Origin: a virus
Length of the DNA stretch: 39,963 nucleotides
Virus record (IMG/VR): IMGVR_UViG_3300046515_000280
Coordinates: 1-39,963 of that record
Direction: 5' to 3' (one strand)
Positions 7,878-16,354 of this stretch are shown here, one piece after another. The translations under genes and the position numbers were made by a program. Position 1 is the first letter of the stretch; every line of letters starts with the position of its first letter. The notes beneath the pieces were generated by a model. That model made no database searches, had not been told where the DNA came from, and worked only from the letters and a program-made list of their open reading frames with translations.

Positions 7878-9322
7878 CAGCGGCCACCAGCCGGGGCAAG
7901 ATCGGCATCCATGTGCGTGACCCTCACCGGACCGGTGAAGCTGAACGTCGCCTTGTGCCAGCGAGCGGACTGCCTCAGGTCGAATTTCCCATCCAGGACA
8001 GCACCGGTCGCTGCATCAGTGAAGCCGACACCGGAATTCATCTGAATAAAGGTTTGCACCGATGCTGCCAGAGGAGCCAAGGCATACCGCAGGCGGATCA
8101 TGTTCATCGCCGACACCGCATAGTCATCCCCCACTTCACCGGTCGTCATGGAGCTGGCAACCGACGCGCCGGTCATGGCCTGAAGCTGGTGCGAGGTGTT
8201 GAAGATCGACAGCGATTTACCGCCAGCCAGCCAGAATTGCGAATCGAACGAATAAGGTGCCAGCCCATCAATCGTGGGCGAAATGGTCGGCAGGCCATCA
8301 ATCGTCACGCCACTGGAGACGTAGTTGAGTGCAGCCTCGACGCTGCGATTGGCCACGCCCCACTTCTTGGCGTTGATGTGGTAGACGATGGCCGAATCTG
8401 GCGTGGTTGAGCCTAACGATGGATAAAACACCCACACCAGGTTCTTCTGCCTATCAAACGTACAGATCGTCCTGTAGCGGTAGGCCGGGTTCGAATTGTC
8501 GTAGAAGAACTGCCGCACATAGCCGTCAGCTACCGGAACGGGCCGGGTGCCGTCGAAGATCCACAGGTTGTCATCACCGACGAAGAAGTGTGCGCCACCA
8601 ATGTCGCAGATGGCCTCCTTGCCGATGCAGCCAGCCTCACCGCCCGGGACCTGAATCCAGTTCCACACGGTCGGGGCGCCAACATATTGGCCCAGGTAGA
8701 TCGAGCGGGCTTTGTAGGCGATCGCGTATTCACCTAAACGCATCCCGGCAGTGAGCCGCCCAGCCGTAGCAACCAGTCGCCCCGATGTGGCCTGGGTCGC
8801 CAAGCTGGGCGTCCACGACGTGTCATCGAAAGCGGCGCAGCAATGCCAACCATCTGGCTTTTCCGAGCCGTCATTGGTATTCAGTGCCATGACGAAGGCG
8901 CCAACCGTGAACAGAACCTCAGCCTTTGGTGCGGTGGCTACATCGGCAAACGCGGCACCGGTAGAGCGCTGAATGACGTCAGCCCGGTTCGCGCACAGTG
9001 TGGCGTCGCCGAATTGCGTGATAGACCAGCGCGTGTCCACACCGCCCGTATACGCAGCCGCTCGACCAATATCGACCCACGCACCCGCCGACAACTCATA
9101 AAGCTTGGTCGTGGTACCGGCGATGATGCGGCGTGTATCGTCCAGCCTGGACACCACAGCAGCGCCAATGCAGGCCGCCGCCAGTACAGGAGTGGCGGCT
9201 GGTGTAGCGGGCTCCGGCGCGCCTTCCATGCCGTTCTGATACGGGACCAGATTGACGCAAGACGTGAGCACGCCCGGGGTTGTCAGGTCGGCATCAGGCG
9301 CAAACCCCATCAGCGGGATCAT
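7877..9322 (-). CDS. tail hub / packaged-DNA stabilisation-like protein (P22 gp10-like position)
   Basis: 481 residues from ATG 9322, chosen because it overlaps the TGA of the preceding gene (ATGA); a reading to 9406 adds residues that are shadow of that gene. The sequence is beta-rich with repeated blade-like segments (for example IAYKARSIYLGQYVG, HFFVGDDNLWIFDG and NLVWVFYPS), typical of beta-propeller tail hubs. Length and position, after a connector-like gene and before ejection proteins, match P22 gp10-type proteins (about 470 residues) that close the portal and hold DNA in the head. Family membership is inferred. Confidence 0.6.
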   Translation of the reverse strand: MIPLMGFAPDADLTTPGVLTSCVNLVPYQNGMEGAPEPATPAATPVLAAACIGAAVVSRLDDTRRIIAGTTTKLYELSAGAWVDIGRAAAYTGGVDTRWSITQFGDATLCANRADVIQRSTGAAFADVATAPKAEVLFTVGAFVMALNTNDGSEKPDGWHCCAAFDDTSWTPSLATQATSGRLVATAGRLTAGMRLGEYAIAYKARSIYLGQYVGAPTVWNWIQVPGGEAGCIGKEAICDIGGAHFFVGDDNLWIFDGTRPVPVADGYVRQFFYDNSNPAYRYRTICTFDRQKNLVWVFYPSLGSTTPDSAIVYHINAKKWGVANRSVEAALNYVSSGVTIDGLPTISPTIDGLAPYSFDSQFWLAGGKSLSIFNTSHQLQAMTGASVASSMTTGEVGDDYAVSAMNMIRLRYALAPLAASVQTFIQMNSGVGFTDAATGAVLDGKFDLRQSARWHKATFSFTGPVRVTHMDADLAPAGGR

Positions 9323-9924
9323 CGTGCGCGCACCTTCATGGTAGTACCGCTGTACCAGTCGACGTCGTTGATGCCATTCACGGCCTGGGCGTAAAGCGAT
9401 TGCCATACCGGCAGGCGCGCATCATTCATGATAAACGGCGTGGCCGCGAGCAGAGCGGCCCAAAGGTAGGCATCTGGCCAGTTGGTTAGCAGCCAGTTGG
9501 TTGTGTTTGTTACCGAAAGCGCGGGGATGCGCTGCCGATAGGTCAGTTCTATGGAATAAACGGCATCGGGAATCGGGGCGAGCTCGGCATTTGAACCGAT
9601 CACAGTGAAGACGATCGGCTGGCCTGAGGAATTGGCTGAGAAGTCGATACTTTGCTCGTCCGGAGTGCGATACGACAAAGGCTGGTTGTAGCTGCCTGCC
9701 ACCTGAAATCGACGCATCTCCAACATGTCCGTTGGCAAAGCTACTGTGCTCACCCCAACCACCGTCGATAGAGTGGTCTTGAGCTCCATCTGTCTTGCTT
9801 TCAGATCACGGCTCAGTTGCGCCTCAGCCAGGGTAATGAAATCGGGCACGCTGGCCGACAGATCGCCACGGTTGAGCCAGGAAGCCACGGACGCCTGCAA
9901 TTCGGAGTAGCTGGTGATGCTCAT
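9319..9924 (-). CDS. head-tail adaptor / connector protein
   Basis: 201 residues. The N-terminus (YSELQASVASWLNR-DLSASVPDFITLAEAQLSRDL) is the characteristic start of phage adaptor proteins (SU10/P22 gp4-like group), which bind below the portal and connect it to the tail. A WPDAYLWAALLAA segment near residue 150 is also usual in this family. It overlaps the tail-hub gene by four bases and its own upstream neighbour by four bases. The order capsid, small head genes, adaptor, hub supports the call. Confidence 0.75.
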   Translation of the reverse strand: MSITSYSELQASVASWLNRGDLSASVPDFITLAEAQLSRDLKARQMELKTTLSTVVGVSTVALPTDMLEMRRFQVAGSYNQPLSYRTPDEQSIDFSANSSGQPIVFTVIGSNAELAPIPDAVYSIELTYRQRIPALSVTNTTNWLLTNWPDAYLWAALLAATPFIMNDARLPVWQSLYAQAVNGINDVDWYSGTTMKVRAR

Positions 9925-10208
9925 ACCTTGCCCTTCCAGATACGAAACGCCGACAGGTCAGGGTTATTGAGCATCCGGCGCATGTGCTCCTTGTTGGAGA
10001 TGCACTCATGGAAGGTGATGTCGTTCTTGTTGCAGTAGTCCTCGATGATCACGAACGGGATTTTGGCCGCGTGTTTCATTTCCGACCCGCCGTGCATCCC
10101 GGCGTTGTGCAGGGACTTGGTGTACTCGGCGATGGGCGTGCAATCCTGCGTGCGCTCGACTGTCATGCTGCCATCGTGGAAATGGAACTTCGTATCGAGG
10201 TCGAGCAT
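9921..10208 (-). CDS. phage hypothetical protein in head-tail region
   Basis: 95 residues from ATG 10208; a GTG one codon upstream is possible, but the ATG fits a TGATG stop/start overlap with the previous gene and has GGAG upstream. It is His-rich and charged (FHFHDGSM, SEMKHAAKIPFVIIEDYC). No domain is recognised. Its place between a head-decoration-type gene and the adaptor gene suggests a virion-assembly role. Confidence 0.5.
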   Translation of the reverse strand: MLDLDTKFHFHDGSMTVERTQDCTPIAEYTKSLHNAGMHGGSEMKHAAKIPFVIIEDYCNKNDITFHECISNKEHMRRMLNNPDLSAFRIWKGKV

Positions 10209-10516
10209 CACGCATTCTCCATCGGGGAGACCTGCACGACGCCTGGGGCCGTGACCTGTATGGCGGCTATCTTCGTGCAGCCTCCGGTTGCCAGCACAAC
10301 AGCGTCTCCCGGTTGAACCAGTAGATCGGTGGTGAGTGCGACAGGTGTGCCCGTACCGATACGCACGGTTGCTGCAGCCGTGGCCGTGACGCGGATGTAC
10401 TTCGGCACGTTGCCCGCCGAATCGAGCGGAATGGTGGCGTTGGCAGACGCGCCTGACGTGGCCATGGCGATGCCAGTGACCGTCACTGTGATGGCGAAAT
10501 CGAGGGTATTGCTCAT
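10208..10516 (-). CDS. small head/decoration-type protein
   Basis: 102 residues from ATG 10516, which has GGAG 6 bases upstream; a longer reading to 10528 has no ribosome site. It is rich in Thr, Val and Ala with alternating beta pattern (TVTVTGIAMATSG, YIRVTATAAATVRIG), typical of small beta-sandwich virion proteins. Its ribosome site lies directly after a strong terminator, so expression needs read-through, presumably by Q-modified polymerase. Confidence 0.5.
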   Translation of the reverse strand: MSNTLDFAITVTVTGIAMATSGASANATIPLDSAGNVPKYIRVTATAAATVRIGTGTPVALTTDLLVQPGDAVVLATGGCTKIAAIQVTAPGVVQVSPMENA

Positions 10517-10526
10517 GGCGGACTCC

Positions 10527-10549
10527 AAAAAAAACGCCCCGAAGGGCGT
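10527..10549 (-). terminator. rho-independent terminator with UUCG loop
   Basis: On the minus strand a perfect 6-bp stem ACGCCC/GGGCGT closes a TTCG loop and is followed by eight T residues. The C(UUCG)G tetraloop is unusually stable. It sits between two head genes and would limit transcription beyond the decoration-type gene unless antitermination acts. Confidence 0.85.
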
Positions 10550-10568
10550 CTGGTTGAGCGGCGCTGGT

Positions 10569-10991
10569 TTAGGCCGGGTTAAGAGTCACGCTGATCGCGC
10601 CAACGGCAGACGTTGCGGTGCCGGTTAGGTCGAAGCAGATGGAGTCGCCAGCAGCCAGCAGCAAGTCACTGGCGGTAGTTGACAAGGTCAATGCCTGCTG
10701 AGTTGCCGCAGTTCCGACCAGGTTGAAGCTTCCAGTGTGCAGGGCGGTACCAGAAGTCAGTGCGGTACCACTTGCCACCTTGCGAATGGTTGCAGTGCAG
10801 GCGCCTCCAGTCCCAGCCACATCGACGCGGCCACGAATGGCCTTGACGGTGTATGGGCGGTCAGCAGTGAACATGGTGCAGTCGACGACTGATGCGGTGT
10901 AGTTGAGCGTCAGCGGAATAAATCCACCGTCGCCGCCAGCCGCGCCCTCGATGCCGAGCGAACTGTCGGCATTCTGTTTGATCATGGGCAT
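10569..10991 (-). CDS. head decoration / minor capsid-type protein
   Basis: 140 residues with GAGGAG about 7 bases before the ATG. It is Gly/Ala/Thr-rich and beta-patterned (FIPLTLNYTASVVDC, TVKAIRGRVDVAGTGG, SICFDLTG), as in small capsid decoration proteins. It lies downstream of the major capsid gene, separated from it by an HNH endonuclease gene and a terminator, and is followed by a terminator. This suggests a strongly expressed virion component. The exact family is not recognised. Confidence 0.5.
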   Translation of the reverse strand: MPMIKQNADSSLGIEGAAGGDGGFIPLTLNYTASVVDCTMFTADRPYTVKAIRGRVDVAGTGGACTATIRKVASGTALTSGTALHTGSFNLVGTAATQQALTLSTTASDLLLAAGDSICFDLTGTATSAVGAISVTLNPA

Positions 10992-11008
10992 GTCAAATTC
11001 TCCTCAAA

Positions 11009-11031
11009 GAAAAGGGGAGCCGAAGCTCCCC
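11009..11031 (-). terminator. rho-independent terminator after HNH endonuclease gene
   Basis: A perfect 7-bp stem GGGGAGC/GCTCCCC closes a TTCG loop on the minus strand, followed by TTTTCTTT. A T-run also exists on the other side, so it could work in both directions. It lies just after the HNH gene and just before the ribosome site of the decoration-type gene. Confidence 0.8.
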
Positions 11032-11056
11032 TTTTTAGGATGTCGCAACCAAAACG

Positions 11057-11731
11057 TCAGTCGGCGTGCGACAGACCTTTGCGAATGTTTGCAATAGTAG
11101 TTTTGCTTACCCCGTACAGCTTTCCGAGCCCTCGCGTTCCGGGCTTGGTGCTGCGTATGTGGGCAATGGCTTCTGCGGATAAAGGCTTGTTCACGAACTT
11201 GCTGGGGTCTGGCGATGCGCATCCGTTGCGCTGCCTGATTCGTTTTATGGTGCAAACGTCTACACCATATTTTTCGGCGAGGGCCTTTGTCTGGCCTTTC
11301 GTCGAACAAATCAGGTCGATATCGGCTTGGGATTTAAATGCACTTCTGAAGTGATCGATGCCCTTGCGTTTTTGAAACTCACCCACTACGTGGCGGCGCT
11401 TCGTCTCCATATCCGCAACGTTGTCAGCCTGCGTTCCAAGCATTAAATGCTGAGGATTGACGCAGCCTGGGTTATCACATGAGTGCATCACAACAGTGCC
11501 GTGAGCGCCTTCGCCTTCAGGAATTTCACCGCGAAACAGGATCCAGGCGACTCGATGAGCAAGCATATTCGTACCTTTTGGGGCATATCGCTTACCACTG
11601 ATTTCGCCGCAAATCGTTCCGTATCCTTTTTTGTTCTTGGCTCCGGTCCAGTTCCAGCAACCAGTCCCAGAATCAACCTCAAACCGTGTAGCAAAGCGTT
11701 CGTTAACAGAGCCAACTCGCGTATTCCGCAT
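11057..11731 (-). CDS. free-standing HNH homing endonuclease
   Basis: 224 residues. The N-terminal half carries an HNH signature: CWNWTGAKNKKGYG, then LAHRVAW and VMHSCDNPGCVNPQHLMLG with the paired Cys and His residues, followed by GTQADNVADM. The C-terminal half has two helix-turn-helix-like units (LAEKYGVDVCTIKRIRQ and LGKLYGVSKTTIANIR), suited to sequence-specific DNA binding. It lies between the major capsid and decoration-type genes, a typical site for mobile endonuclease genes in phage late operons. It would cut uninterrupted alleles of related phages and spread by repair. Confidence 0.85.
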   Translation of the reverse strand: MRNTRVGSVNERFATRFEVDSGTGCWNWTGAKNKKGYGTICGEISGKRYAPKGTNMLAHRVAWILFRGEIPEGEGAHGTVVMHSCDNPGCVNPQHLMLGTQADNVADMETKRRHVVGEFQKRKGIDHFRSAFKSQADIDLICSTKGQTKALAEKYGVDVCTIKRIRQRNGCASPDPSKFVNKPLSAEAIAHIRSTKPGTRGLGKLYGVSKTTIANIRKGLSHAD

Positions 11732-11790
11732 AATTGCACCCCTCGCTCAATGTCTAAGGGTGCAGTTTACCACATAGCTACTTACAAGAC

Positions 11791-12714
11791 CTACAGCACA
11801 TCATATATCGCGCCGTTTGCCTTTGGCGCGCGGGCTTCAACGGTCCACTCCACTTTCAGCATGCGCTTCTCGGAGTCGCCGGTTTTGGCCAGCTCGTCGG
11901 TGCTGAATGGGCGCAGGTAGCTGATGGCCCACTTGTCTGCCTGGAGCACGAACACGTCGTTCGCATCCTGGAAGCGCGAAGGGATTGCCTTCAATTCGCC
12001 GAAGTCCGACACGTACACGTCGACCGAGGCGAACAGCTTGGCGTCTTCGCTCTTGTCGAAACGGGTGGCGTTACCGGTGAAGGTGGAGAAGGTTTGCTTG
12101 GCGCCAGGCGGCAACAGGATCGAATCCGGATCGCCGCCAGCGGTGAAGCACTTCTGAAGCACGTCCTTCAAGCGAGCCTCGGTGAACGCGATGGCAGTGC
12201 CCTTGGTACGACCAGTGTTACCGGTGTACGAAGCCAGGGTGCCGCCGTTGCGGTTCACGTTGTCAACGACCCAACCAACCAGACCGCGAGATTGGCGCGG
12301 CGCAGTGGCAGTTACGTCCAGCTGGGTCGCCGAGCTTTCCATGTCGCGGCGCAGTTCCAGCGAGGCCAGGCTGAGCTGGTAGGCCAGTTCATCCTTGCGC
12401 CCGGCCGGGTTCATGCCTTGCTGGGTGCCGGACACGATCACGGTTTTGGTCGAGATCTGGGTGCGGTTGTTCAGGCGCACGGTTGGGGTCACGGTCTTGG
12501 CGGTGGCGTCATCGCCTTCAGCCTGGGCGTTGTTCGCCACGGCAGCCGCCAGATCCTGGGTCTGCCATTCGTGCAGGGTGTTGGATGCTTTGCCCTTGGC
12601 TGCCAGCGAGATGAACGGCGTGGCAGTCGGGGAAATGCGGTAGATGGTGTCGGTGAGGTCTTCACGGTTACCGATGGCGGCCGTGGTGAGGAATGTGCCA
12701 GTAGGGGCAGTCAT
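11791..12714 (-). CDS. major capsid protein, SU10-type (DUF5309 family)
   Basis: 307 residues, the usual size of this HK97-fold family. Diagnostic segments are YRISPTATPFISLA near the N-terminus, EWQTQDLAAA, and ELRRDMESSA in the middle. The C-terminus ends with a beta segment (MLKVEWTVEARAPKANG). It follows the scaffold-type gene and has GGAG upstream (TCAGGAGCTACATC). It forms the icosahedral shell. Confidence 0.85.
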   Translation of the reverse strand: MTAPTGTFLTTAAIGNREDLTDTIYRISPTATPFISLAAKGKASNTLHEWQTQDLAAAVANNAQAEGDDATAKTVTPTVRLNNRTQISTKTVIVSGTQQGMNPAGRKDELAYQLSLASLELRRDMESSATQLDVTATAPRQSRGLVGWVVDNVNRNGGTLASYTGNTGRTKGTAIAFTEARLKDVLQKCFTAGGDPDSILLPPGAKQTFSTFTGNATRFDKSEDAKLFASVDVYVSDFGELKAIPSRFQDANDVFVLQADKWAISYLRPFSTDELAKTGDSEKRMLKVEWTVEARAPKANGAIYDVL

Positions 12715-12729
12715 GATGTAGCTCCTGAA

Positions 12730-13722
12730 TCAAAGGAATTGGCGAAATACTTCGGCGCCCGTCTCGACTGTCCCGTTGCGCTCATGCCGTTTCGCGGCAG
12801 TGGTGCGACCATCAGGAGTGCCATTTGACGTGACGCCCGGCTTGACCACCCGCTGGGGCGCTTCCTTGACCTTCTTGGCTTGCACATTGGCTTTGGCCAT
12901 CAGTTGGTCGTAGAGCATCGCCTTGCGCGCAATGAGCACGTGGCGGTGGTCGGCAATGGACGAAATGTCCTCATCCCCGAAGCCCTGGTCTTGCAGGAAC
13001 TTGGAGATAGCGGTTTTTTCGGCTGCAGCCTTGGCATCGTCTTTCCAGTCCGGAAGCTTGGCGAGAAGGTCATCCCGCTGCTGGGCCAGGTAACTCTGAT
13101 GGGCTTGTGCCTGTTCGTTCTGGAACTGCTGATTGAGTTTTTGCTGCTCCGCCATGTTTTGCTGATACAGCGCTTGTCTCTGTTGAAAGAGTTGCTGCTG
13201 TTTCAGGTACTCCACCGGACTTTCTTCAAGCAGTGCGCCCCAGTCGATTTGACCTTGTTGCTCCAACACGCCTTCGAGCTGGACGGCCATGCGCTGGAGT
13301 TCGCCGGCGTACTGCTGCCGCTCCTGCTGGGCCTTCTGCGTCTCGGCGTCTGCTGCTTTGCGTTGCTCGGCCGCCTCCATCGTCTTCTTGGTGTAGTCAG
13401 ACTGACGTTGGTAGCCATTCAACAGCTCGCTGAGTGGAACCTGAACTTCCTTGCCGTCGATCTTGACGGTGAAGGTCTGGGGTTCTTCCTCTTGCTCGCT
13501 GGGTTCTGCATCTGGATCAGCCTCAAGCTCGGCTTCAGGCTCATCAGGTAATTCTGGGTGATCTTCCGAGCCTTCGGAAGGATCTGCTTTGGGCGGGTCC
13601 AGCAGTGCGGCGAAGGCGGCGGCGCCACCATTCACGTCAAGCGAACCACCACCATCGCCCCCATCGGCGCCGGCTTCGTTCATGAGGAAATGGCCTAGCG
13701 CGCGGTGAATAAACAAGCTCAT
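12730..13722 (-). CDS. scaffolding protein
   Basis: 330 residues, with a very acidic N-terminal part (EPEAELEADPDAEPSEQEEE), a short conserved-looking module (FTVKIDGKEVQVPLSELLNGY) and a long Gln/Ala/Glu-rich coiled coil (about residues 115-215), then a basic C-terminus that would contact capsid protein. It lies directly upstream of the major capsid gene. An internal ATG at 13683 (MNEAG) could also be used; the first ATG has AGGGGA 6-7 bases upstream. The YQRQSDYTKK segment is common in this scaffold family. Confidence 0.8.
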   Translation of the reverse strand: MSLFIHRALGHFLMNEAGADGGDGGGSLDVNGGAAAFAALLDPPKADPSEGSEDHPELPDEPEAELEADPDAEPSEQEEEPQTFTVKIDGKEVQVPLSELLNGYQRQSDYTKKTMEAAEQRKAADAETQKAQQERQQYAGELQRMAVQLEGVLEQQGQIDWGALLEESPVEYLKQQQLFQQRQALYQQNMAEQQKLNQQFQNEQAQAHQSYLAQQRDDLLAKLPDWKDDAKAAAEKTAISKFLQDQGFGDEDISSIADHRHVLIARKAMLYDQLMAKANVQAKKVKEAPQRVVKPGVTSNGTPDGRTTAAKRHERNGTVETGAEVFRQFL

Positions 13723-13782
13723 TGATTGTCCCCTATGGGATTCATTTGCGAATGATTACGGACTGGCCCGTGAGAACGGCCC

Positions 13783-14073
13783 TCAGAGCGGCCAGATCCC
13801 TTTGGCGCGGTCCAGTAGCGACTGCTGGTAGATCCGTTCCGCTTCCGCCAACTTGCCCGTCTCCAGGCTGGTCGTTAGCGCTGACTTCAATCGGCCCAGT
13901 AGCTTGAGCGTCAGGTAGATTTTTTCCCGACCTGCCTCGTCCCTTGCCGGTGAGGTTTGCCATGCGTTGGTCAACTCCTGCTCGATGCTGTCGAAGGCCC
14001 GGATAAACTGCTCGTTTTCGAGACATTCACGGGCTCGGTTACCGTCGTAGATCTGTTCTTCAAGCGTTGCCAT
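13783..14073 (-). CDS. small helical phage head-region protein
   Basis: 96 residues, predicted mostly helical and acidic (EEQIYDGNRARECLENEQFI, AFDSIEQELTNAWQT). It overlaps the 3' end of the portal gene by 14 bases and precedes the scaffold gene. Small proteins of this kind are common between portal and scaffold in podovirus-like clusters, but their role is unknown to me. Confidence 0.55.
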   Translation of the reverse strand: MATLEEQIYDGNRARECLENEQFIRAFDSIEQELTNAWQTSPARDEAGREKIYLTLKLLGRLKSALTTSLETGKLAEAERIYQQSLLDRAKGIWPL

Positions 14074-16345
14074 CGGTTGCCCCTGGCTGTTCGAATGACT
14101 CGGCAGCGCGCATCTGTGCTGTGCTCAGCGTGGTTTGCTGGGCGATCTGCGCCACGGCGATCTTGGTCTCGGCGTCGAGTTCGGCCTTCCAGCGGTCGAA
14201 GTCGAGCTGCATGGCAAGCTGCTGGGTCTTCTGCTCGTCCTTCAGCGCGTCCAGTTGGGCCTGCTGCTGGCTTTGCAGCGTCTTCTGGTCGGCCTCGACC
14301 TGCTGACGGTTGGCGTCCACCTGGGCCTGCATGTTCATCCGTGCTTGCTCAAGCTGGAGCTCATGGTTGCGCTTGGCTTCGTCGAGCTGAGCGTTGTGCT
14401 GAAGCTCCATCTGCTTAAGCTGCATGCTCGACTGGATCTTGGCCTGCTCGACCTGCATCTGCGCCTGAGCCTTCATCTGCTCAGGGTCAGGCTTGTTCTG
14501 CGGAGGCTGCTTGGATGGATCAGTGAAGAACTTGTCGGCGTTCTTGAAGCCAAGCTGCTTGGTGAGCTCGGTGGCCGAGTGATAGATGTTGTCAGGTGTT
14601 GCGATGCCGATTTGCAGGCCTTGGGCCTGAGCCTGGCCGAGCATGGTCAAGTGCTGGATCTTCTGATCCTTGTTGCCCATGCCGATGCCGACGTTGATGC
14701 ACACGTCGAACTGGTTGCTCCACTCGCGCGGGTCGATCGGCACCCAGCCGCCAGTGAGCTTCACAATCTGTTCTTTCTGCTGGTACTGGCAGACAAGCTT
14801 CAGGATCAGCTTGAACAGGTCGACGTAACCCTCGGAGAAGTTCCGGGCGATCAGGTCGAGGCGCATGTCGGCACGGTTGGTCAGCACGTTGACGCCGGTC
14901 GCGGTGTCGTTAAGTGCGGCGCCGTCATTGCCCTGGCTATAACGTGTCCAGCCGGTCTTGTTCTCAAGGTCCTGCTGCATGTACTCCATCATCTGCATGG
15001 AGTTACCGATATCTGGTGCGCCCTGATCGAGACGGCCGACGGCCCCAGCCGACTTGACCCTCACGACGCCACCTGGGCGCGAGGTCAGCAGGTCGTCAAG
15101 GTTGACCTGCTGTTCTACCGCGAAGTACCGGCCATTGACGGCCAGATACATGTTGTCGAGCTGAGAACGCAGAATGCTGGTTTTGGTCTTCTGGCTTTCC
15201 ATTGCCAGATCGGCAATGGACAGGCCAAAGAACTCATGCGGCAGCGGAACTGGCGTGATCGAAACGAACGGAATGGCGTCGACCGGCTCGTTATCGAGCA
15301 GTTCGTTGCCCGCCATGGTGATCTTGCGCAGCTCGGCAATGCCGTCGCCGTCGTAGTCACAGCGCATGTAGGCTTCAAGCACCCAGATCAAGTCCTGGCT
15401 CTTGTCGCCAGCACCGTCGTCGCCAGAAGAGGCGTTCTCGTCGTTCCAACTCAGGCGCTGGATGCGTTCGGAGTTAACCGCCGAATCAGCGTCTTGCGAG
15501 GTGAGCTGATCCACGTTCTTGTAGCCCATGGACTTCAGTTCGGAGCGCGAACGCTGCACGCGGTGAGCTACAAACGATGCCGTCTCGATGTCCTTGGCGT
15601 TGCGGGCAATCAGGAACTCTTCAGGCGGCACGTTCTCGATGCAAACCTTGCCATCGGTCTTAGTGCGCTTGCAGACGACGTCATAGACCAGCTTGGGTGG
15701 CTGGGATTCGATCTGCTGGATCTGCTGCATCACTTGAGGAGCGGACTGCGGTTGAGCCTGGGCCTGTTGCATCAATTGCTGGATAGCCTGCTGACGCTGT
15801 TCCTGGTCTTCCTCGTCTACAGACGTGGACTGCTCAGCGACTTCGACCTCGTCGTCTTCCAGCAGCTGAGTGAGTTCGATCTCGGACAGATCGCGGTATT
15901 CCTCGCGCGTCTCTTCATTGCGCGTGTCCCACCAGACCTTGACGATGCCGTTCTTCTGGAGCAGCGCATCCTTCATCCAGGTGTAGGCGATACGGTGTCC
16001 GCTGTTCTTCTTGTAGAACAGGTAGTTGACGTATTCAGTCGCCTGCTCGGCCTTCTGCTCGTCGCCGGGCTTGGTCGCTTCGAACTCTGCCACCGTGTCA
16101 GAGCCCACGAACGTGACCATGAGCTGCGGCAGCATCGATTCAATGGTGTCGCGCACGTCGGTCGATACCACGGACGAACGCCCATCCACCTCAGGCGGTG
16201 ACAAATCGCCAACCGGCATGCCGAGGTAGTAATACATCGACTTCTGCCGCGCATTGCTCAGCTTCGACGACGAATACCCAAGCGACTGGCGCATCTCGGC
16301 CCCGACCAGGGCTTTGAGTTCGTCCTGTGTCAGACCCTTCGTCAT
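14060..16345 (-). CDS. portal protein
   Basis: 761 residues, in the range of large podovirus/P22-type portals. Recognisable features are the N-terminal YYYLGMPVGDLSPPEVDGRS segment, the VVSTDVRDTIESMLPQLM helix region, a central wing/stem region (DLIWVLEAYMRCDYDGDG) and a long Gln-rich coiled coil at the C-terminus (about residues 630-740) resembling the barrel helix of P22 portal. The protein forms the dodecameric DNA channel and terminase dock. It lies directly after terminase. The long open frame on the opposite strand here is a coding shadow. Confidence 0.85.
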   Translation of the reverse strand: MTKGLTQDELKALVGAEMRQSLGYSSSKLSNARQKSMYYYLGMPVGDLSPPEVDGRSSVVSTDVRDTIESMLPQLMVTFVGSDTVAEFEATKPGDEQKAEQATEYVNYLFYKKNSGHRIAYTWMKDALLQKNGIVKVWWDTRNEETREEYRDLSEIELTQLLEDDEVEVAEQSTSVDEEDQEQRQQAIQQLMQQAQAQPQSAPQVMQQIQQIESQPPKLVYDVVCKRTKTDGKVCIENVPPEEFLIARNAKDIETASFVAHRVQRSRSELKSMGYKNVDQLTSQDADSAVNSERIQRLSWNDENASSGDDGAGDKSQDLIWVLEAYMRCDYDGDGIAELRKITMAGNELLDNEPVDAIPFVSITPVPLPHEFFGLSIADLAMESQKTKTSILRSQLDNMYLAVNGRYFAVEQQVNLDDLLTSRPGGVVRVKSAGAVGRLDQGAPDIGNSMQMMEYMQQDLENKTGWTRYSQGNDGAALNDTATGVNVLTNRADMRLDLIARNFSEGYVDLFKLILKLVCQYQQKEQIVKLTGGWVPIDPREWSNQFDVCINVGIGMGNKDQKIQHLTMLGQAQAQGLQIGIATPDNIYHSATELTKQLGFKNADKFFTDPSKQPPQNKPDPEQMKAQAQMQVEQAKIQSSMQLKQMELQHNAQLDEAKRNHELQLEQARMNMQAQVDANRQQVEADQKTLQSQQQAQLDALKDEQKTQQLAMQLDFDRWKAELDAETKIAVAQIAQQTTLSTAQMRAAESFEQPGATDGNA

Positions 16346-16354
16346 TTCGTGCCC

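Noticed and set aside
14135-16201. 688-residue open frame on the plus strand
   Set aside because: It lies fully antisense to the portal gene and has a Leu/His/Asp-rich composition expected from the complement of Gln/Lys-rich codons; no ribosome site or motif.
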